The notes: generated from the letters alone by a model not told the origin. Shown: positions 18,599 to 27,779, counted from the stretch's first letter. The stretch is DNA of 64,000 bases from Xylanimonas ulmi (GCF_004216535.1 NZ_SGWX01000001.1:3596001-3660000); one strand, 5' to 3'. Numbers and translations: made by a program.

Positions 18599-18618
18599 GA
18601 AAGTTCCTCGCAACTTTC
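18599..18618. promoter_or_regulatory. LacI-type operator upstream of the importer/GH39 operon
   Basis: Inverted repeat GAAAGTT-CCTCGC-AACTTTC, 20 bp, located 47-66 nt before the GTG of the first permease gene. GAAAGTT/AACTTTC arms are typical of actinobacterial LacI-family operators of glycoside operons. Confidence 0.65.
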
Positions 18619-18664
18619 GGAGTTCTACAGGGTCACGTCGCCGTGACCAGGGCTGGAGTGCGAA

Positions 18665-19684
18665 GTGGCGCGTCAGAACGAGGTGGTCGACCTCGTGCCG
18701 TCGACGGTGGGGTCGGGGTCCAGCCTCGCGCCCGCCGGAGGCTGGCCGATCGACCACCGGGTGGAGCAAAAGCTCCACCGCAAGGACTCGTGGGGCGTGG
18801 CCCTGCGCAAGGACTGGCGGATCTACACGTTCGTCGTGCTGCCGATCCTCTTCCTCGTCGTCTTCCGGTACGTGCCGATGTTCGGCAACATCATCGCGTT
18901 CCGGCGCTACCGGCCGGGCGGGAGCCCCATCGGCGACGAGTGGGTCGGCTTCCAGTACTTCGACCTGTTCATCCACAACCCGCAGTTCTGGACGGTGTTC
19001 TGGAACACCGTGATCCTGGGCGGCCTGTGGCTGATCATCGGCTTCCCGCTGCCGATCATCCTCGCGCTCATGCTCAACGAGCTGCGCTCGCGCAAGCTCA
19101 AGCGCACCGTCCAGACCATCTCCTACCTGCCGCACTTCCTGTCGATCGTCATCGTGGCCGGCATCGTGTTCCAGCTCGTCTCGGTCGAGGGCACGGTCAA
19201 CCAGATCCTCGGCTGGTTCGGGGCCGACCCGATCCCGTTCATGCAGCGACCCGAGTTCTTCCGGGCCATCTACATCCTGTCGGAGGCATGGCAGACGGTG
19301 GGCTGGGGCACGATCCTCTACCTCGCCGCGCTGACCACGATCGACGACCAGCTCTACGAGGCCGCACGCATCGACGGCGCCAACCGGTGGAAGCAGACCT
19401 GGCACGTCACGCTGCCGGGCATCCGCCCCACGATCGTCGTCCTGTTGATCCTCAACATCGGCACCTTCATGGCCGTCGGGTTCGAGAAGGTCCTGCTGCT
19501 GCAGAACCCGCTCATCTACTCGACCGCCGACGTGCTCAACACCTACCTGTACCGCGTCGGCATCCAGACGGGTCAGTTCTCCTACGCCACGGCGATCGGC
19601 TTGTTCGAGTCGCTGATCGGCCTCGTCCTCGTCCTCTCCGCGAACTTCACGTCGCGCAAGCTGGTGGGAGCCTCGCTGTGGTGA
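18665..19684 (+). CDS. Polysaccharide-type ABC transporter permease, LplB-like
   Basis: A 339-aa permease of the LplB subgroup of CUT1. It has a long hydrophilic N-terminus (about 50 residues), six membrane helices, and an EAA loop YEAARIDGANRWKQTWHVTLPG. FRYVPMFGNIIAFRRYRP after helix 1 is characteristic of LplB/YteP proteins, which import complex oligosaccharides. GTG 18665 follows GGAG with 6-nt spacing. It overlaps the next permease gene by 4 nt. It is the first gene of a permease-permease-binding protein-GH39 operon under a LacI-type operator. Confidence 0.9.
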   Translation: MARQNEVVDLVPSTVGSGSSLAPAGGWPIDHRVEQKLHRKDSWGVALRKDWRIYTFVVLPILFLVVFRYVPMFGNIIAFRRYRPGGSPIGDEWVGFQYFDLFIHNPQFWTVFWNTVILGGLWLIIGFPLPIILALMLNELRSRKLKRTVQTISYLPHFLSIVIVAGIVFQLVSVEGTVNQILGWFGADPIPFMQRPEFFRAIYILSEAWQTVGWGTILYLAALTTIDDQLYEAARIDGANRWKQTWHVTLPGIRPTIVVLLILNIGTFMAVGFEKVLLLQNPLIYSTADVLNTYLYRVGIQTGQFSYATAIGLFESLIGLVLVLSANFTSRKLVGASLW

Positions 19685-20610
19685 CCGACCTCGACGCCGC
19701 CCCGGACATCGCACGCGTCCGCACCTCGCTCACCCAGATCAAGGACACCCGCGGCACCCGCGTCTTCCGCGTGGTCAACGGCGTCATCCTCGCGATCGTC
19801 TGCGTGCTGATGCTGTACCCGTTCCTCAACATCGTCGCCAAGGCGTTCTCGGCCGAGAGCTACATCGCGGCCGGCCAGGTCAATGTGATTCCGCGCGGGT
19901 TCAACCTCACGACCTTCAACGCGGTCATGAGCGACGCGATGTTCTGGACCAACTACAAGAACACCGTGGTCTACACCGTCGTCGGCACGGTCATCGCCAT
20001 GCTCCTGACGACGACATTCGCGTACGCGCTCAGCCGCAAGCACCTGCGCGGGCGCAACGGGTTCATCGGCATCGCCGTCTTCACCATGTTCTTCAGCGGC
20101 GGCCTGATCCCGAACTACATCCTCGTCGCGCAGTGGCTGCACATGCGCAACACCCTCTGGGCCATCGTGCTGCCGGGCGCCATCTCGGTGTTCAACCTGC
20201 TCGTGATGAAGTCGTTCTTCGACGGCTTCCCCTCCGAGCTGGAGGAGGCGGCGGCGCTCGACGGCATGTCGACCTACGGGGTCTTCTTCCGGATCGTGCT
20301 GCCGCTGTCCAAGGCCATCCTCGCGACGATGACCCTCTTCTACGCGGTCACCCAGTGGAACTCGTGGTTCAGCGCGTTCCTGTACCTCGATCAGAAGAGC
20401 TTGTTCCCCGTGATGATGTACCTGCGCAACCTCATCGCGGCCGCCTCGGGAAGCACCGAGGTCACGGGTGACATGCAGGACGCCGTGCAGATCGGCGCGA
20501 ACATCCAGTCCGTCACGATGCTGCTCACGGTGCTCCCGATCATCTGCGTCTACCCGTTCATCCAGAAGTACTTCGTCTCCGGAGTCATGCTCGGCTCGGT
20601 CAAGGGCTGA
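19681..20610 (+). CDS. Polysaccharide-type ABC transporter permease, LplC/YtcP-like
   Basis: Partner permease, 309 aa. Features are YPFLNIVAKAFSAESYIAAG after helix 1, FFSGGLIPNYIL, and the EAA loop EEAAALDGMSTYGVFFRIVLPLS. These mark the LplC/YtcP group. Two consecutive GTG codons (19678, 19681) are possible starts; 19681 overlaps the upstream TGA and is preferred. It builds the importer with the LplB-like permease. Confidence 0.9.
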   Translation: MTDLDAAPDIARVRTSLTQIKDTRGTRVFRVVNGVILAIVCVLMLYPFLNIVAKAFSAESYIAAGQVNVIPRGFNLTTFNAVMSDAMFWTNYKNTVVYTVVGTVIAMLLTTTFAYALSRKHLRGRNGFIGIAVFTMFFSGGLIPNYILVAQWLHMRNTLWAIVLPGAISVFNLLVMKSFFDGFPSELEEAAALDGMSTYGVFFRIVLPLSKAILATMTLFYAVTQWNSWFSAFLYLDQKSLFPVMMYLRNLIAAASGSTEVTGDMQDAVQIGANIQSVTMLLTVLPIICVYPFIQKYFVSGVMLGSVKG

Positions 20611-20672
20611 CGGACGAAGCACCCCGGGCGATCCGCCCACGTCGGACAACGACGTTCCAACGAAGGAGAACC

Positions 20673-22358
20673 ATGAGAAAGATCCGCAGGGGCTCGGCAG
20701 CTCTGGCGTCGGTCGCCACGCTCGCCCTCGCCCTGACTGCCTGCTCCTCGGGCGGCGACGACAACGCGTCGCCGAACGAGACTGGGGGCACGTCCGAGGC
20801 CACCATCGACGACGCCCACTCCGTGGGCGCGATGGACGACTTCGCGGCGGGCACGACGTTCAAGGCGACCGAGCCGGTCGACTTCTCGCTCATGTACCGC
20901 GACCACCCGAACTACCCGGTGAAGGACGACTGGTCGATCCTCCAGCACCTGGACTCCGACCACAACGTCACCTTCACGCGCACCGACGTGCCGCTGGCCG
21001 ACTGGGACAACAAGAAGTCGCTGCTCATCGGCTCGGGTGACTTCCCCGAGATCGTCCCGGTCACCTACGCCGGCCAGGAGACGCAGTTCGTCGCCTCGGG
21101 CGCGCTGCTGCCCGTGTCGGACTACCTGCAGTACATGCCGAACTTCGAGCAGAAGGTCAAGGACTGGGGCATCCAGGCCGAGCTCGACACCCACAAGCAG
21201 GAGGACGGCAAGCTCTACATCCTGCCCGGCCTGCGCGAGGTGCCGGACGTCCAGTACTCCGTCCTCATCAACGAGGAGATGTGGGAGAAGGCGGGCATCA
21301 CCGAGGACCCGGCCACGTGGGACGACTTCGCCGAGGACCTCAAGAAGGTCAAGGACGCGAACCCGGAGATCAAGTACGCGTTCTCCGACCGCTGGAACCA
21401 GACGCCCTCCCCGCTCGGCGCCTTCCTGCAGATGACCGCCCCGAACTTTAAGACCGAGGCGGGCTGGGACCAGGCCGCGATGACGTTCGACCAGGACGCC
21501 AAGAAGTTCGAGGTCGCGGGCACGTCGGCCAACTACAAGGACCTGGTGACCTACGTCTCCGGGCTCGTGAGCGACGGGACGCTCGACCCGGAGATCACGC
21601 AGACCGACGACCAGGCGATCCAGAAGTTCATCACCGGCCAGTCGGCGACCATCTCCGGCAACACGCAGTACTCCACCGACATTGGCGCCAAGCTCGCCGA
21701 CGCCGGCAAGTCCGACCTCAAGATGCGTCTGCTCACGCTGCCCGCCGGCCCGAAGGGCGACAACCTGCGCGGCTCGCAGCTGACCTCGGGCGTCATGATC
21801 TCGGCCAAGGCCAAGGACGACCCGCACTTCAAGGCGCTGCTGCAGTACATCGACTGGCAGTACTTCAGTGACGAGGGCCTCGAGTTCGCCCAGTGGGGCG
21901 TCGAGGGCGAGACCTTCCAGAAGGGCTCCGACGGCGCCCGCACGCTGCTGCCCGGCATCGACTGGAACGGCATCAACCCGGACGCCGGCGACAACCCGAA
22001 GCTGCTGAACACCGACTTCGGCTACTCCAACGGCGTGTTCATGCTCGCCAACGGATCGACGCGTGACCTGGTCCAGTCGGTCATGGCTCAGGACACCAAG
22101 GACTGGGTCAACTCGATCCTCGACCGCAAGACCCTGCTGCCGGTCAAGCCGTCGGCCGGCCTCAACGAGGCCGAGCTCGAGCAGACGTCGCTGCTCGAGA
22201 CCCAGGTGAAGGACGCCGTCAACACCGCGACGGCCGAGTTCATCACCGGCAAGAAGTCGCTGAGCGACTGGGACGCCTACGTCGCGCAGATCGACGGACT
22301 GGGCGGCTCGCAGCTCACCGAGCTCTACAACACCGCCTACCAGCGGTCGCAGGGCTGA
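20673..22358 (+). CDS. LipO-type extracellular solute-binding lipoprotein
   Basis: A 561-aa binding protein, longer than average as in the LipO/YtcQ group that pairs with LplBC permeases. The signal peptide ends at lipobox LTAC (Cys about residue 24), followed by a Ser/Gly/Asp/Asn linker. GAAGGAGA lies 7 nt before the ATG. It catches an oligosaccharide at the cell surface. The downstream GH39 enzyme suggests a xylo-oligosaccharide or similar plant-derived substrate, which is inference. A strong hairpin directly after its stop may stabilise the mRNA or reduce read-through into the GH39 gene. Confidence 0.92.
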   Translation: MRKIRRGSAALASVATLALALTACSSGGDDNASPNETGGTSEATIDDAHSVGAMDDFAAGTTFKATEPVDFSLMYRDHPNYPVKDDWSILQHLDSDHNVTFTRTDVPLADWDNKKSLLIGSGDFPEIVPVTYAGQETQFVASGALLPVSDYLQYMPNFEQKVKDWGIQAELDTHKQEDGKLYILPGLREVPDVQYSVLINEEMWEKAGITEDPATWDDFAEDLKKVKDANPEIKYAFSDRWNQTPSPLGAFLQMTAPNFKTEAGWDQAAMTFDQDAKKFEVAGTSANYKDLVTYVSGLVSDGTLDPEITQTDDQAIQKFITGQSATISGNTQYSTDIGAKLADAGKSDLKMRLLTLPAGPKGDNLRGSQLTSGVMISAKAKDDPHFKALLQYIDWQYFSDEGLEFAQWGVEGETFQKGSDGARTLLPGIDWNGINPDAGDNPKLLNTDFGYSNGVFMLANGSTRDLVQSVMAQDTKDWVNSILDRKTLLPVKPSAGLNEAELEQTSLLETQVKDAVNTATAEFITGKKSLSDWDAYVAQIDGLGGSQLTELYNTAYQRSQG

Positions 22359-22368
22359 ACGACCCCAC

Positions 22369-22403
22369 GCCGCCGCCCGTCAGCCTCGCTGGCGGGCGGC
22401 GGC
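22369..22403. terminator. Hairpin between binding-protein and GH39 genes
   Basis: GCCGCCGCCCG (22369-22379) pairs exactly with CGGGCGGCGGC (22393-22403); the loop has inner pairing TCAGC/GCTGG. There is no T-run, so it may be an attenuator or mRNA stabiliser within the operon rather than a full stop. Confidence 0.6.
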
Positions 22404-22508
22404 GCCGCGTGGAGGCCCCGCTCCCGCGGCAGTCGTGGGGCGAGACCCGCGCGGTTCGCCCCATTCGCCCCGTTCCACCCGAGCCACGACAATCCTGGAG
22501 CGCCTCCC

Positions 22509-24038
22509 GTGAGCAGCGTCATCGTTCCCTCTCAGCCGATCGGCGCCCTGAGCGACGCCTGGCGCAAGGTCGTCGGGACCGGCGAGTTCGTCCTCGGCCT
22601 GCGTCGCGACTATCTCGACTCGTTGGCGGTGGTGCAGGCGGAGATCGGGTTTGGCCATCTTCGGGGTCATGGGATCTTCCATGACTGGATGGGGTTGGTG
22701 CGTCAGTACGACGCGGCGGGTCATGTGGGCACGCGCTATGTGTGGACGTATCTGGATCAGATCGTGGACGCGTATCTGGAGGTCGGGATCAAGCCGTTCC
22801 TCGAGCTGGGGTTCATGCCCCAGGCGTTGGCCTCGGGCGATGAGACGGTGTTCTGGTGGCGGGGGAACATCACCCCGCCGCGCGACTACGCCGAGTGGGG
22901 CGCGTTGGTGCGCGCCACGCTGCGGCACCTGATCGACCGGTACGGGCTGGCCGAGGTGCGCACCTGGCCGATCGAGGTGTGGAACGAGCCGTCGTTGAAG
23001 GAGTTTTGGCAGGGCGCCTCGAAGTCGGAGTACTTCCGCCTGTATGACCAGACCGCGTTCGCGGTCAAAGACGTCGACGCGGACCTGCGGGTGGGGGGCC
23101 CGGCCACCTCCCCGGAGTCGGACGACTGGTACCTGCCGTTCGCCGAGCATGTGGCCGCCTCGGGCGCCCCGGTCGACTTCTTCTCCTTCCACGCCTACGC
23201 GACCGGCCCGGCCCAGCACGTCCCGTTCGGGGTGTACCAGACCCTGCGCCACCCCTCGACGCTGCTGGAGCAGTTCGCCCGCCCCCGCACTCTCCTGACG
23301 GGCACCGCGCTCGAGCGCCTGCCGATGCACGTGACCGAGTTCAACACCAGCTATCGGCCCGACAACCCGGTCCACGACACCGCCTACAACGCCGCCTACC
23401 TCGCCCCGACCCTGGTCGGCGGCGGCGACCTCGTCGACTCCTTCGCCTACTGGACCTTCTCGGACATGTTCGAGGAGCAGGGCGTGCCCGCCTCGATCTT
23501 CCACGGCGGGTTCGGGCTGCTGACCCACCGCCAGATCAAGAAGCCCACCTTCCACCTGTACGCGTTCATGGCCGCCATGGGCCCCGACATCCTGGCCCGC
23601 GGCCACGACCACCTCGTCACCCGCGACCACAACGGCCGCGTCGCCATCCTGGCCTGGCAGCCCGTGGGCGGCACCGACGACCCCGCCGAGCCCGACCACC
23701 ACCACCTGTCCCTGTCCGTGCCCGTGGCCCACCCCGACGGCACGGTCCCGGCCACCGCCTACGCCCACCGCTCACGCGTCAACGACGAGTCGGGCAACGC
23801 GTTCACCGCCTGGCAGCACATGGGCCGCCCCGCCACCCCGACCTCACGCCAGCTCGACGACCTGCACGCCGCGGCCGAGCCCACCATCACCCACCAGTCC
23901 CTCCCCCTGGACCCGACCACCGGCCGCGCCGAGATCACCCTCACCCTCGCCCGCCACGAGATCACCCTCCTCCAACTCACCCCGGTCCACGACGAGACCC
24001 CGCCATGGCTCGACGACGCCCGCATCCTGGGCCGCTGA
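22509..24038 (+). CDS. GH39-like glycoside hydrolase (beta-xylosidase type)
   Basis: A 509-aa intracellular glycosidase with no signal peptide. The GH-A clan acid/base Glu is in IEVWNEPSLKEFW and the nucleophile in MHVTEFNTSY. GFGHLRGHGIFHDWMGL near the N-terminus and FFSFHAYATG match the GH39 barrel, and a beta-sandwich accessory domain follows at the C-terminus. GGAG lies 9 nt before GTG 22509. It probably hydrolyses short xylosides imported by the adjacent ABC system. The 5' half (to about 23100) uses many more T- and G-ending codons than the 3' half, which is almost entirely C-ending. Confidence 0.88.
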   Translation: MSSVIVPSQPIGALSDAWRKVVGTGEFVLGLRRDYLDSLAVVQAEIGFGHLRGHGIFHDWMGLVRQYDAAGHVGTRYVWTYLDQIVDAYLEVGIKPFLELGFMPQALASGDETVFWWRGNITPPRDYAEWGALVRATLRHLIDRYGLAEVRTWPIEVWNEPSLKEFWQGASKSEYFRLYDQTAFAVKDVDADLRVGGPATSPESDDWYLPFAEHVAASGAPVDFFSFHAYATGPAQHVPFGVYQTLRHPSTLLEQFARPRTLLTGTALERLPMHVTEFNTSYRPDNPVHDTAYNAAYLAPTLVGGGDLVDSFAYWTFSDMFEEQGVPASIFHGGFGLLTHRQIKKPTFHLYAFMAAMGPDILARGHDHLVTRDHNGRVAILAWQPVGGTDDPAEPDHHHLSLSVPVAHPDGTVPATAYAHRSRVNDESGNAFTAWQHMGRPATPTSRQLDDLHAAAEPTITHQSLPLDPTTGRAEITLTLARHEITLLQLTPVHDETPPWLDDARILGR

Positions 24039-24064
24039 CCGCCCCGCGACGACAAACTGCCGCA

Positions 24065-24103
24065 GGGACGGCGTCGCGCCCGCGCGGGGGAGTGCGCCGT
24101 CCC
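24065..24103. terminator. Possible terminator after the GH39 gene
   Basis: GGGACGGCG (24065-24073) and CGCCGTCCC (24095-24103) form a 9-bp stem with a 21-nt GC-rich loop, between the GH39 stop and the LacI start. It is preceded by CGACGACAAACTGCCG (24047-24062), which matches one arm of the hairpin at 42274-42329 in 15 of 16 bases. Confidence 0.45.
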
Positions 24104-24154
24104 GCTCGGGGCCGATAGGCTCGCGCGATCTCACCTGCTGAGGAGCTGTTTGAC

Positions 24155-25129
24155 GTGGTCACGGTTCGCGACGTCGCCCGTGTGGCGGGCGTCTCCATCT
24201 CGACGGTCTCACGCGCGCTCTCGGCCCCCGAGAAGGTGGCCGCGCAGACCCGCGACCGCATCACCGCCATCGCCGACGACCTGGGCTACCAGCCCAACCG
24301 CGCCGCGGCGGGCCTGCGCGCGGGCCGCACCGGCGCCGTCGGCCTGCTGGTGCCCGACCTCGCCAACCCGTACTTCGCCGCCGTCGCCAAGGGAGCCGCC
24401 GCGGGCGCGCGCGCCCACGGGCTCGGGGTGTTCGTCGTCGACTCCGAGGAGGACCTGCGCCTGGAGGTCGACCTGCTGCGCAGCCTCGCCGCACAGACCG
24501 ACGGCGTCATCCTGGCCTCGCCGCGCGCGCTCGACGCCGATCGCCCGGCCGCGGGCGGCAAGCCCGTCGTCGTCGTCAACCAGGAGGGCCCGCTGGCCGT
24601 CGGCGTCGACAACGCGGGCGGTGTGAGCCTCGCGCTCGAACACCTGCGGGCGCTCGGGCATCGGCGGATCGCATACGTCGGCGGACCGGCGGTGTCCTGG
24701 TCGGACGCGCAACGGCGTGCCGCGCTCGCCACGGCCGCCGGGACCGGCGTCGAGGTCGTCGCGCTCGGCGCCCACAGCCCCACCGTCGACGGCGGCGCCG
24801 CGGCCGCCGCCTCGGTCATCGCCTCGCACGCCACCGCGGCGATCACCTTCAACGACGTCGTCGCGGTCGGCCTGGTGCGCGCCGTGCGCGCGCGTGGGCT
24901 GCGCGTGCCCGAGGATCTGTCGGTCCTCGGGTTCGACGACACGTTCCTGGCTCCGCTCGTGACGCCCGCGCTGACGAGCGTCGGCGCCGACCTGCGCGAG
25001 ATCGGACGCCGCGCCGTCGACCTGCTCGTGGGCCGGCTCGCCGCCGGGACCACCGAGGGGCCGACGAGGCGCCTGCTGCTGCCGGCCACGCTCGCGGTGC
25101 GCGAGTCGACGGCGCGCCCCCGCGCGTAG
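24155..25129 (+). CDS. LacI-family transcriptional regulator
   Basis: A 324-aa regulator. The helix-turn-helix VTVRDVARVAGVSISTVSRAL begins at residue 2, followed by the LGYQPNRAAAGLR hinge. The sensor domain shows VGLLVPDLANPYFA and LGFDDTFLAPLVTPALTSV. GAGGAG is 9 nt before GTG 24155. It follows the GH39 gene on the same strand and may be a second local regulator of sugar use, although its targets are unknown. Its TAG stop abuts the stop codon of the convergent M24 gene with no base between. Confidence 0.9.
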   Translation: MVTVRDVARVAGVSISTVSRALSAPEKVAAQTRDRITAIADDLGYQPNRAAAGLRAGRTGAVGLLVPDLANPYFAAVAKGAAAGARAHGLGVFVVDSEEDLRLEVDLLRSLAAQTDGVILASPRALDADRPAAGGKPVVVVNQEGPLAVGVDNAGGVSLALEHLRALGHRRIAYVGGPAVSWSDAQRRAALATAAGTGVEVVALGAHSPTVDGGAAAAASVIASHATAAITFNDVVAVGLVRAVRARGLRVPEDLSVLGFDDTFLAPLVTPALTSVGADLREIGRRAVDLLVGRLAAGTTEGPTRRLLLPATLAVRESTARPRA

Positions 25130-26266
25130 TCACAGTTCGAGGGGGAAGTCGCTCATCACCTCGCCGGCGTCAGGGCCGACGTAGATCATCCACTCAAGGC
25201 GTACTCCGCCAACGGCAGGGTCATAGGCGCCCGGTTCGAGCAGGATGACCATGCCCTCCTCCAGAGGGACGTCGACCCCCGGCGCGATCGTCGGGAACTC
25301 ATGGCTGGCGGCGCCGACGCTGTGTCCGGTGTGGTGGGGATAGGAATGGCCCTCTCGGGCGAGCGCCGAGCGTACGACCTCGTCCAGCGCGTGCGCTGTG
25401 ATCCCCGGGCGGATCGCCGCGATGCCGGCGTCGAGTGCGCGCGTGACGGCGGCGTGCATCGAACGCAGCGGGCGTTGTGCCTCGCCGAGGACGAACGTGG
25501 AGGCGCTGTCGCCCCAGTAGCCGTCCAGGCGGGGAGCCAGATCGGTGATGATCGGGTCGCTCTCCCTCAGGACCCGATCGGTTGCCCAGCCCACGATTCC
25601 CGCGGTGCGCTCAGATCCGGAGAGGAAGTCACCCGTCACCTCGCACCGGTGCCCGAGGGCGCTGTCCCACACGGCGCGAAGGTCGGAGAACACCTCGAGC
25701 TCAGTGCGCCCAGCGCGAGCGGCGCGACGCGCCTCGCGCTGAGCCGCCGATGTCAGCAGGGCACAGTTCCGCAGCGCCTCCATCTCCGCGGCGGTCTTGA
25801 CCTTCCGCGCCGCCCAGATCGCGTCGGTGCCGTCGACAAGCGTGTGGCCACGGGCGCGCAGCAAGTCGGCCACGGCGCCTGTCAGCGACCCGGTCTCGAC
25901 CAAGACGCCGCCTCTTCCGCTCGGCGCCACGGTCTGAACCACGGTGCGGACGGCCTGGACATACCGACTGATGGGCGTGACGGTTCCGAGAGTGTCGTCG
26001 CCATACTCGACGACGTGGTCGGCGCGCGAGGCGTAGGCCGCACTCGCGCGCATTCGGGGGATGATGAGCCACGTCGCTCCGTCGGGGGTGACGACGGCGA
26101 TGTCCGGCCCACCAGCCACGAATGGGACCCCGAGTTCCTGCGGGACGAGCAGTCCGGTTGCGTAGAAGACGGAGTCGTACCCGCTGAGCACAGCAAACCG
26201 CGCACCCGAAGCGCGCAGCGCGGCGGCGATCCTGCTCGTGCGCTCGTCGAGGAGTGCGGCGGTCAT
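25130..26266 (-). CDS. M24-family metallohydrolase (Xaa-Pro dipeptidase/creatinase-like)
   Basis: A 378-aa pita-bread-fold protein with an N-terminal creatinase-like domain (about 1-150) and a C-terminal M24 domain. All five metal ligands are visible: D and D 11 residues apart in TDLAPRLDGYWGD, H in HHTGHSVG, E in LLEPGAY and E in VRLEWMIYV. M24 members include proline dipeptidases and non-peptidases such as creatinase, ectoine hydrolase and the DMSP lyase DddP. ATG 26266 overlaps the stop of the MFS gene by 4 nt (ATGA), so the two are translationally coupled. Its role beside a sugar-acid-like pathway is unclear; it may hydrolyse a conjugate taken up by the MFS carrier. Confidence 0.85.
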   Translation of the reverse strand: MTAALLDERTSRIAAALRASGARFAVLSGYDSVFYATGLLVPQELGVPFVAGGPDIAVVTPDGATWLIIPRMRASAAYASRADHVVEYGDDTLGTVTPISRYVQAVRTVVQTVAPSGRGGVLVETGSLTGAVADLLRARGHTLVDGTDAIWAARKVKTAAEMEALRNCALLTSAAQREARRAARAGRTELEVFSDLRAVWDSALGHRCEVTGDFLSGSERTAGIVGWATDRVLRESDPIITDLAPRLDGYWGDSASTFVLGEAQRPLRSMHAAVTRALDAGIAAIRPGITAHALDEVVRSALAREGHSYPHHTGHSVGAASHEFPTIAPGVDVPLEEGMVILLEPGAYDPAVGGVRLEWMIYVGPDAGEVMSDFPLEL

Positions 26267-27621
26267 CGGACACCCACCCGACCCGTCACGGCACGGCGAA
26301 CAGGGTTGGTCTCCGGGGCGAACGCGCGCAGCACGATGATCAGAAGCGAGAAGCCGACCATGATGCCGTACACGATGTAGTAGGCGCCGGCGTTCGCGAA
26401 TCCGCCGTTGCGCTCGAGCACCTGAGACGCCAGAAGTGACCCAGCGACGCCGCCCAGCCACAGGGCAGTGAACACGACGCCGAGAACGGACCCGGTGCGG
26501 CGCCCGCCGATGTCCGACGCCGTCGAGAACAGCACCGGGAAGACGGCGTTGAGCGTGACCCCGTAGAGCAGTTGGACGGCGACGATCCCGAACAGGCTCG
26601 TCGAGACGGGCAACAACACGAACACCAACGCCTGGATCGCTCCAGCGAAGAGGATGAACCACTTGCGCCCGATGGCGTCGGTGAGCGTCGGCCACAGGTA
26701 CTGGAAGAACGCGCCGGTGATGCCCCACAGGACGCTCAGTGAGGCGACCGTCGCGAAACTGTAGCCGCCGACGAACTTGAGGTACTGCGGGTAGCTCGAC
26801 TGGAACACGTTCTGCATCGCCTGGAACAGGAGCGCACACGCAGCCACGATGAGCACGGACCGATTGCGGAGCACCTCGAGGCAACTGCGCACGGTGACCT
26901 TGTCGTGGGTCTCGGCCACCGACGGGGTCAGGCCCCGAGCGAGGGTCTCGCGGGTCACCGTCTCGAAGTTGTGCCTCCGGGACAGGAACCAGTACCAGAC
27001 TGCGAACGGCAGCGTCGCCAGCCCGATGAGGTAGGCGTAGCGCCAGGAGTCCTCCCCGAAGGTCGACAGGACCCATGACGTGAAGAACCCGCCCAGCATC
27101 GCGCCAATGGGGTACCCGGTGTGATGGAGTCCGACCGCAAAGCCCCGGTGCTCGCGCGGCCACCACTCGACGGTCGCGACGACGCCGATCGCCTCACTCG
27201 CGGTTGTTCCGAGGGCGATTCCGGCTAGGAGGAGAAAGAGGCCCAGCAGGGTGTCGGTCAGTCCCGGAACCGCGACGAGCGCGGCGAGGATCGAGTAGAC
27301 GATCATGACGGGGAACCACACCGTGCGACGCCGCCAACCGTTGCCCAGGCGGTCGCTGAGGATCGTCAGCGGGAGGTCGAAGACAACCCGCATGCCGAGG
27401 TAGCCCGCGATGAGCCAGCCCCATGCCGCGGGCGAGAGGTGGAACTCCTCGATGATCAGCGCGCCGAGGTTGTACAGCATCGTGAACGTCACGACGTTGA
27501 GCGCCCACGTGATCCATGTGTTGAGCAGCGTCAGCCAACTCAGCCGTGAGGCGCCGCGCGGGACGAGCCGGACTCTCGGCCTGGAGCGGGGTGGGGCGGC
27601 CTGGTCGAGCGAGGTGTTCAC
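26263..27621 (-). CDS. MFS transporter, first of the catabolic cluster
   Basis: A 452-aa permease with 12 predicted helices and a hydrophilic N-terminus. DLPLTILSDRLGNGWRRRTVW is the helix 2-3 loop signature (GxxxDRxGRRR type), and VEWWPREHRGFAVGLHHTGYPIGAMLGGF covers helices 4-5. AAGGAGAG precedes GTG 27621. It is divergent from the TIM-barrel gene and co-transcribed with the M24 gene. An operator-like CCTATAGG site (27703-27715) lies about 80 nt upstream. Substrate unknown, probably a small organic acid or sugar derivative. Confidence 0.85.
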   Translation of the reverse strand: MNTSLDQAAPPRSRPRVRLVPRGASRLSWLTLLNTWITWALNVVTFTMLYNLGALIIEEFHLSPAAWGWLIAGYLGMRVVFDLPLTILSDRLGNGWRRRTVWFPVMIVYSILAALVAVPGLTDTLLGLFLLLAGIALGTTASEAIGVVATVEWWPREHRGFAVGLHHTGYPIGAMLGGFFTSWVLSTFGEDSWRYAYLIGLATLPFAVWYWFLSRRHNFETVTRETLARGLTPSVAETHDKVTVRSCLEVLRNRSVLIVAACALLFQAMQNVFQSSYPQYLKFVGGYSFATVASLSVLWGITGAFFQYLWPTLTDAIGRKWFILFAGAIQALVFVLLPVSTSLFGIVAVQLLYGVTLNAVFPVLFSTASDIGGRRTGSVLGVVFTALWLGGVAGSLLASQVLERNGGFANAGAYYIVYGIMVGFSLLIIVLRAFAPETNPVRRAVTGRVGVR

Positions 27622-27702
27622 GGTCTCTCCTTCGTGACCTGTGGCGGTGCGTTCATGCCGACGGTGGTCAGCCGCACGCGGGCGTCAGTGCCTAGATCCT
27701 GG

Positions 27703-27715
27703 ATCCTATAGGGAT
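27703..27715. promoter_or_regulatory. Operator-like site 1 (CCTATAGG core)
   Basis: ATCCTATAGGGAT has the same CCTATAGG centre as the exact palindrome at 27780-27793, 78 bp away. It sits on the MFS side of the divergent promoter region. Proposed target of the GntR/FCD regulator at the end of the cluster. Confidence 0.55.
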
Positions 27716-27779
27716 TGCTGCCGCTGTCAACGGTTTCGCCGACGACCGGGACGCGCTTGACCGAAGACCCGACATGGTG

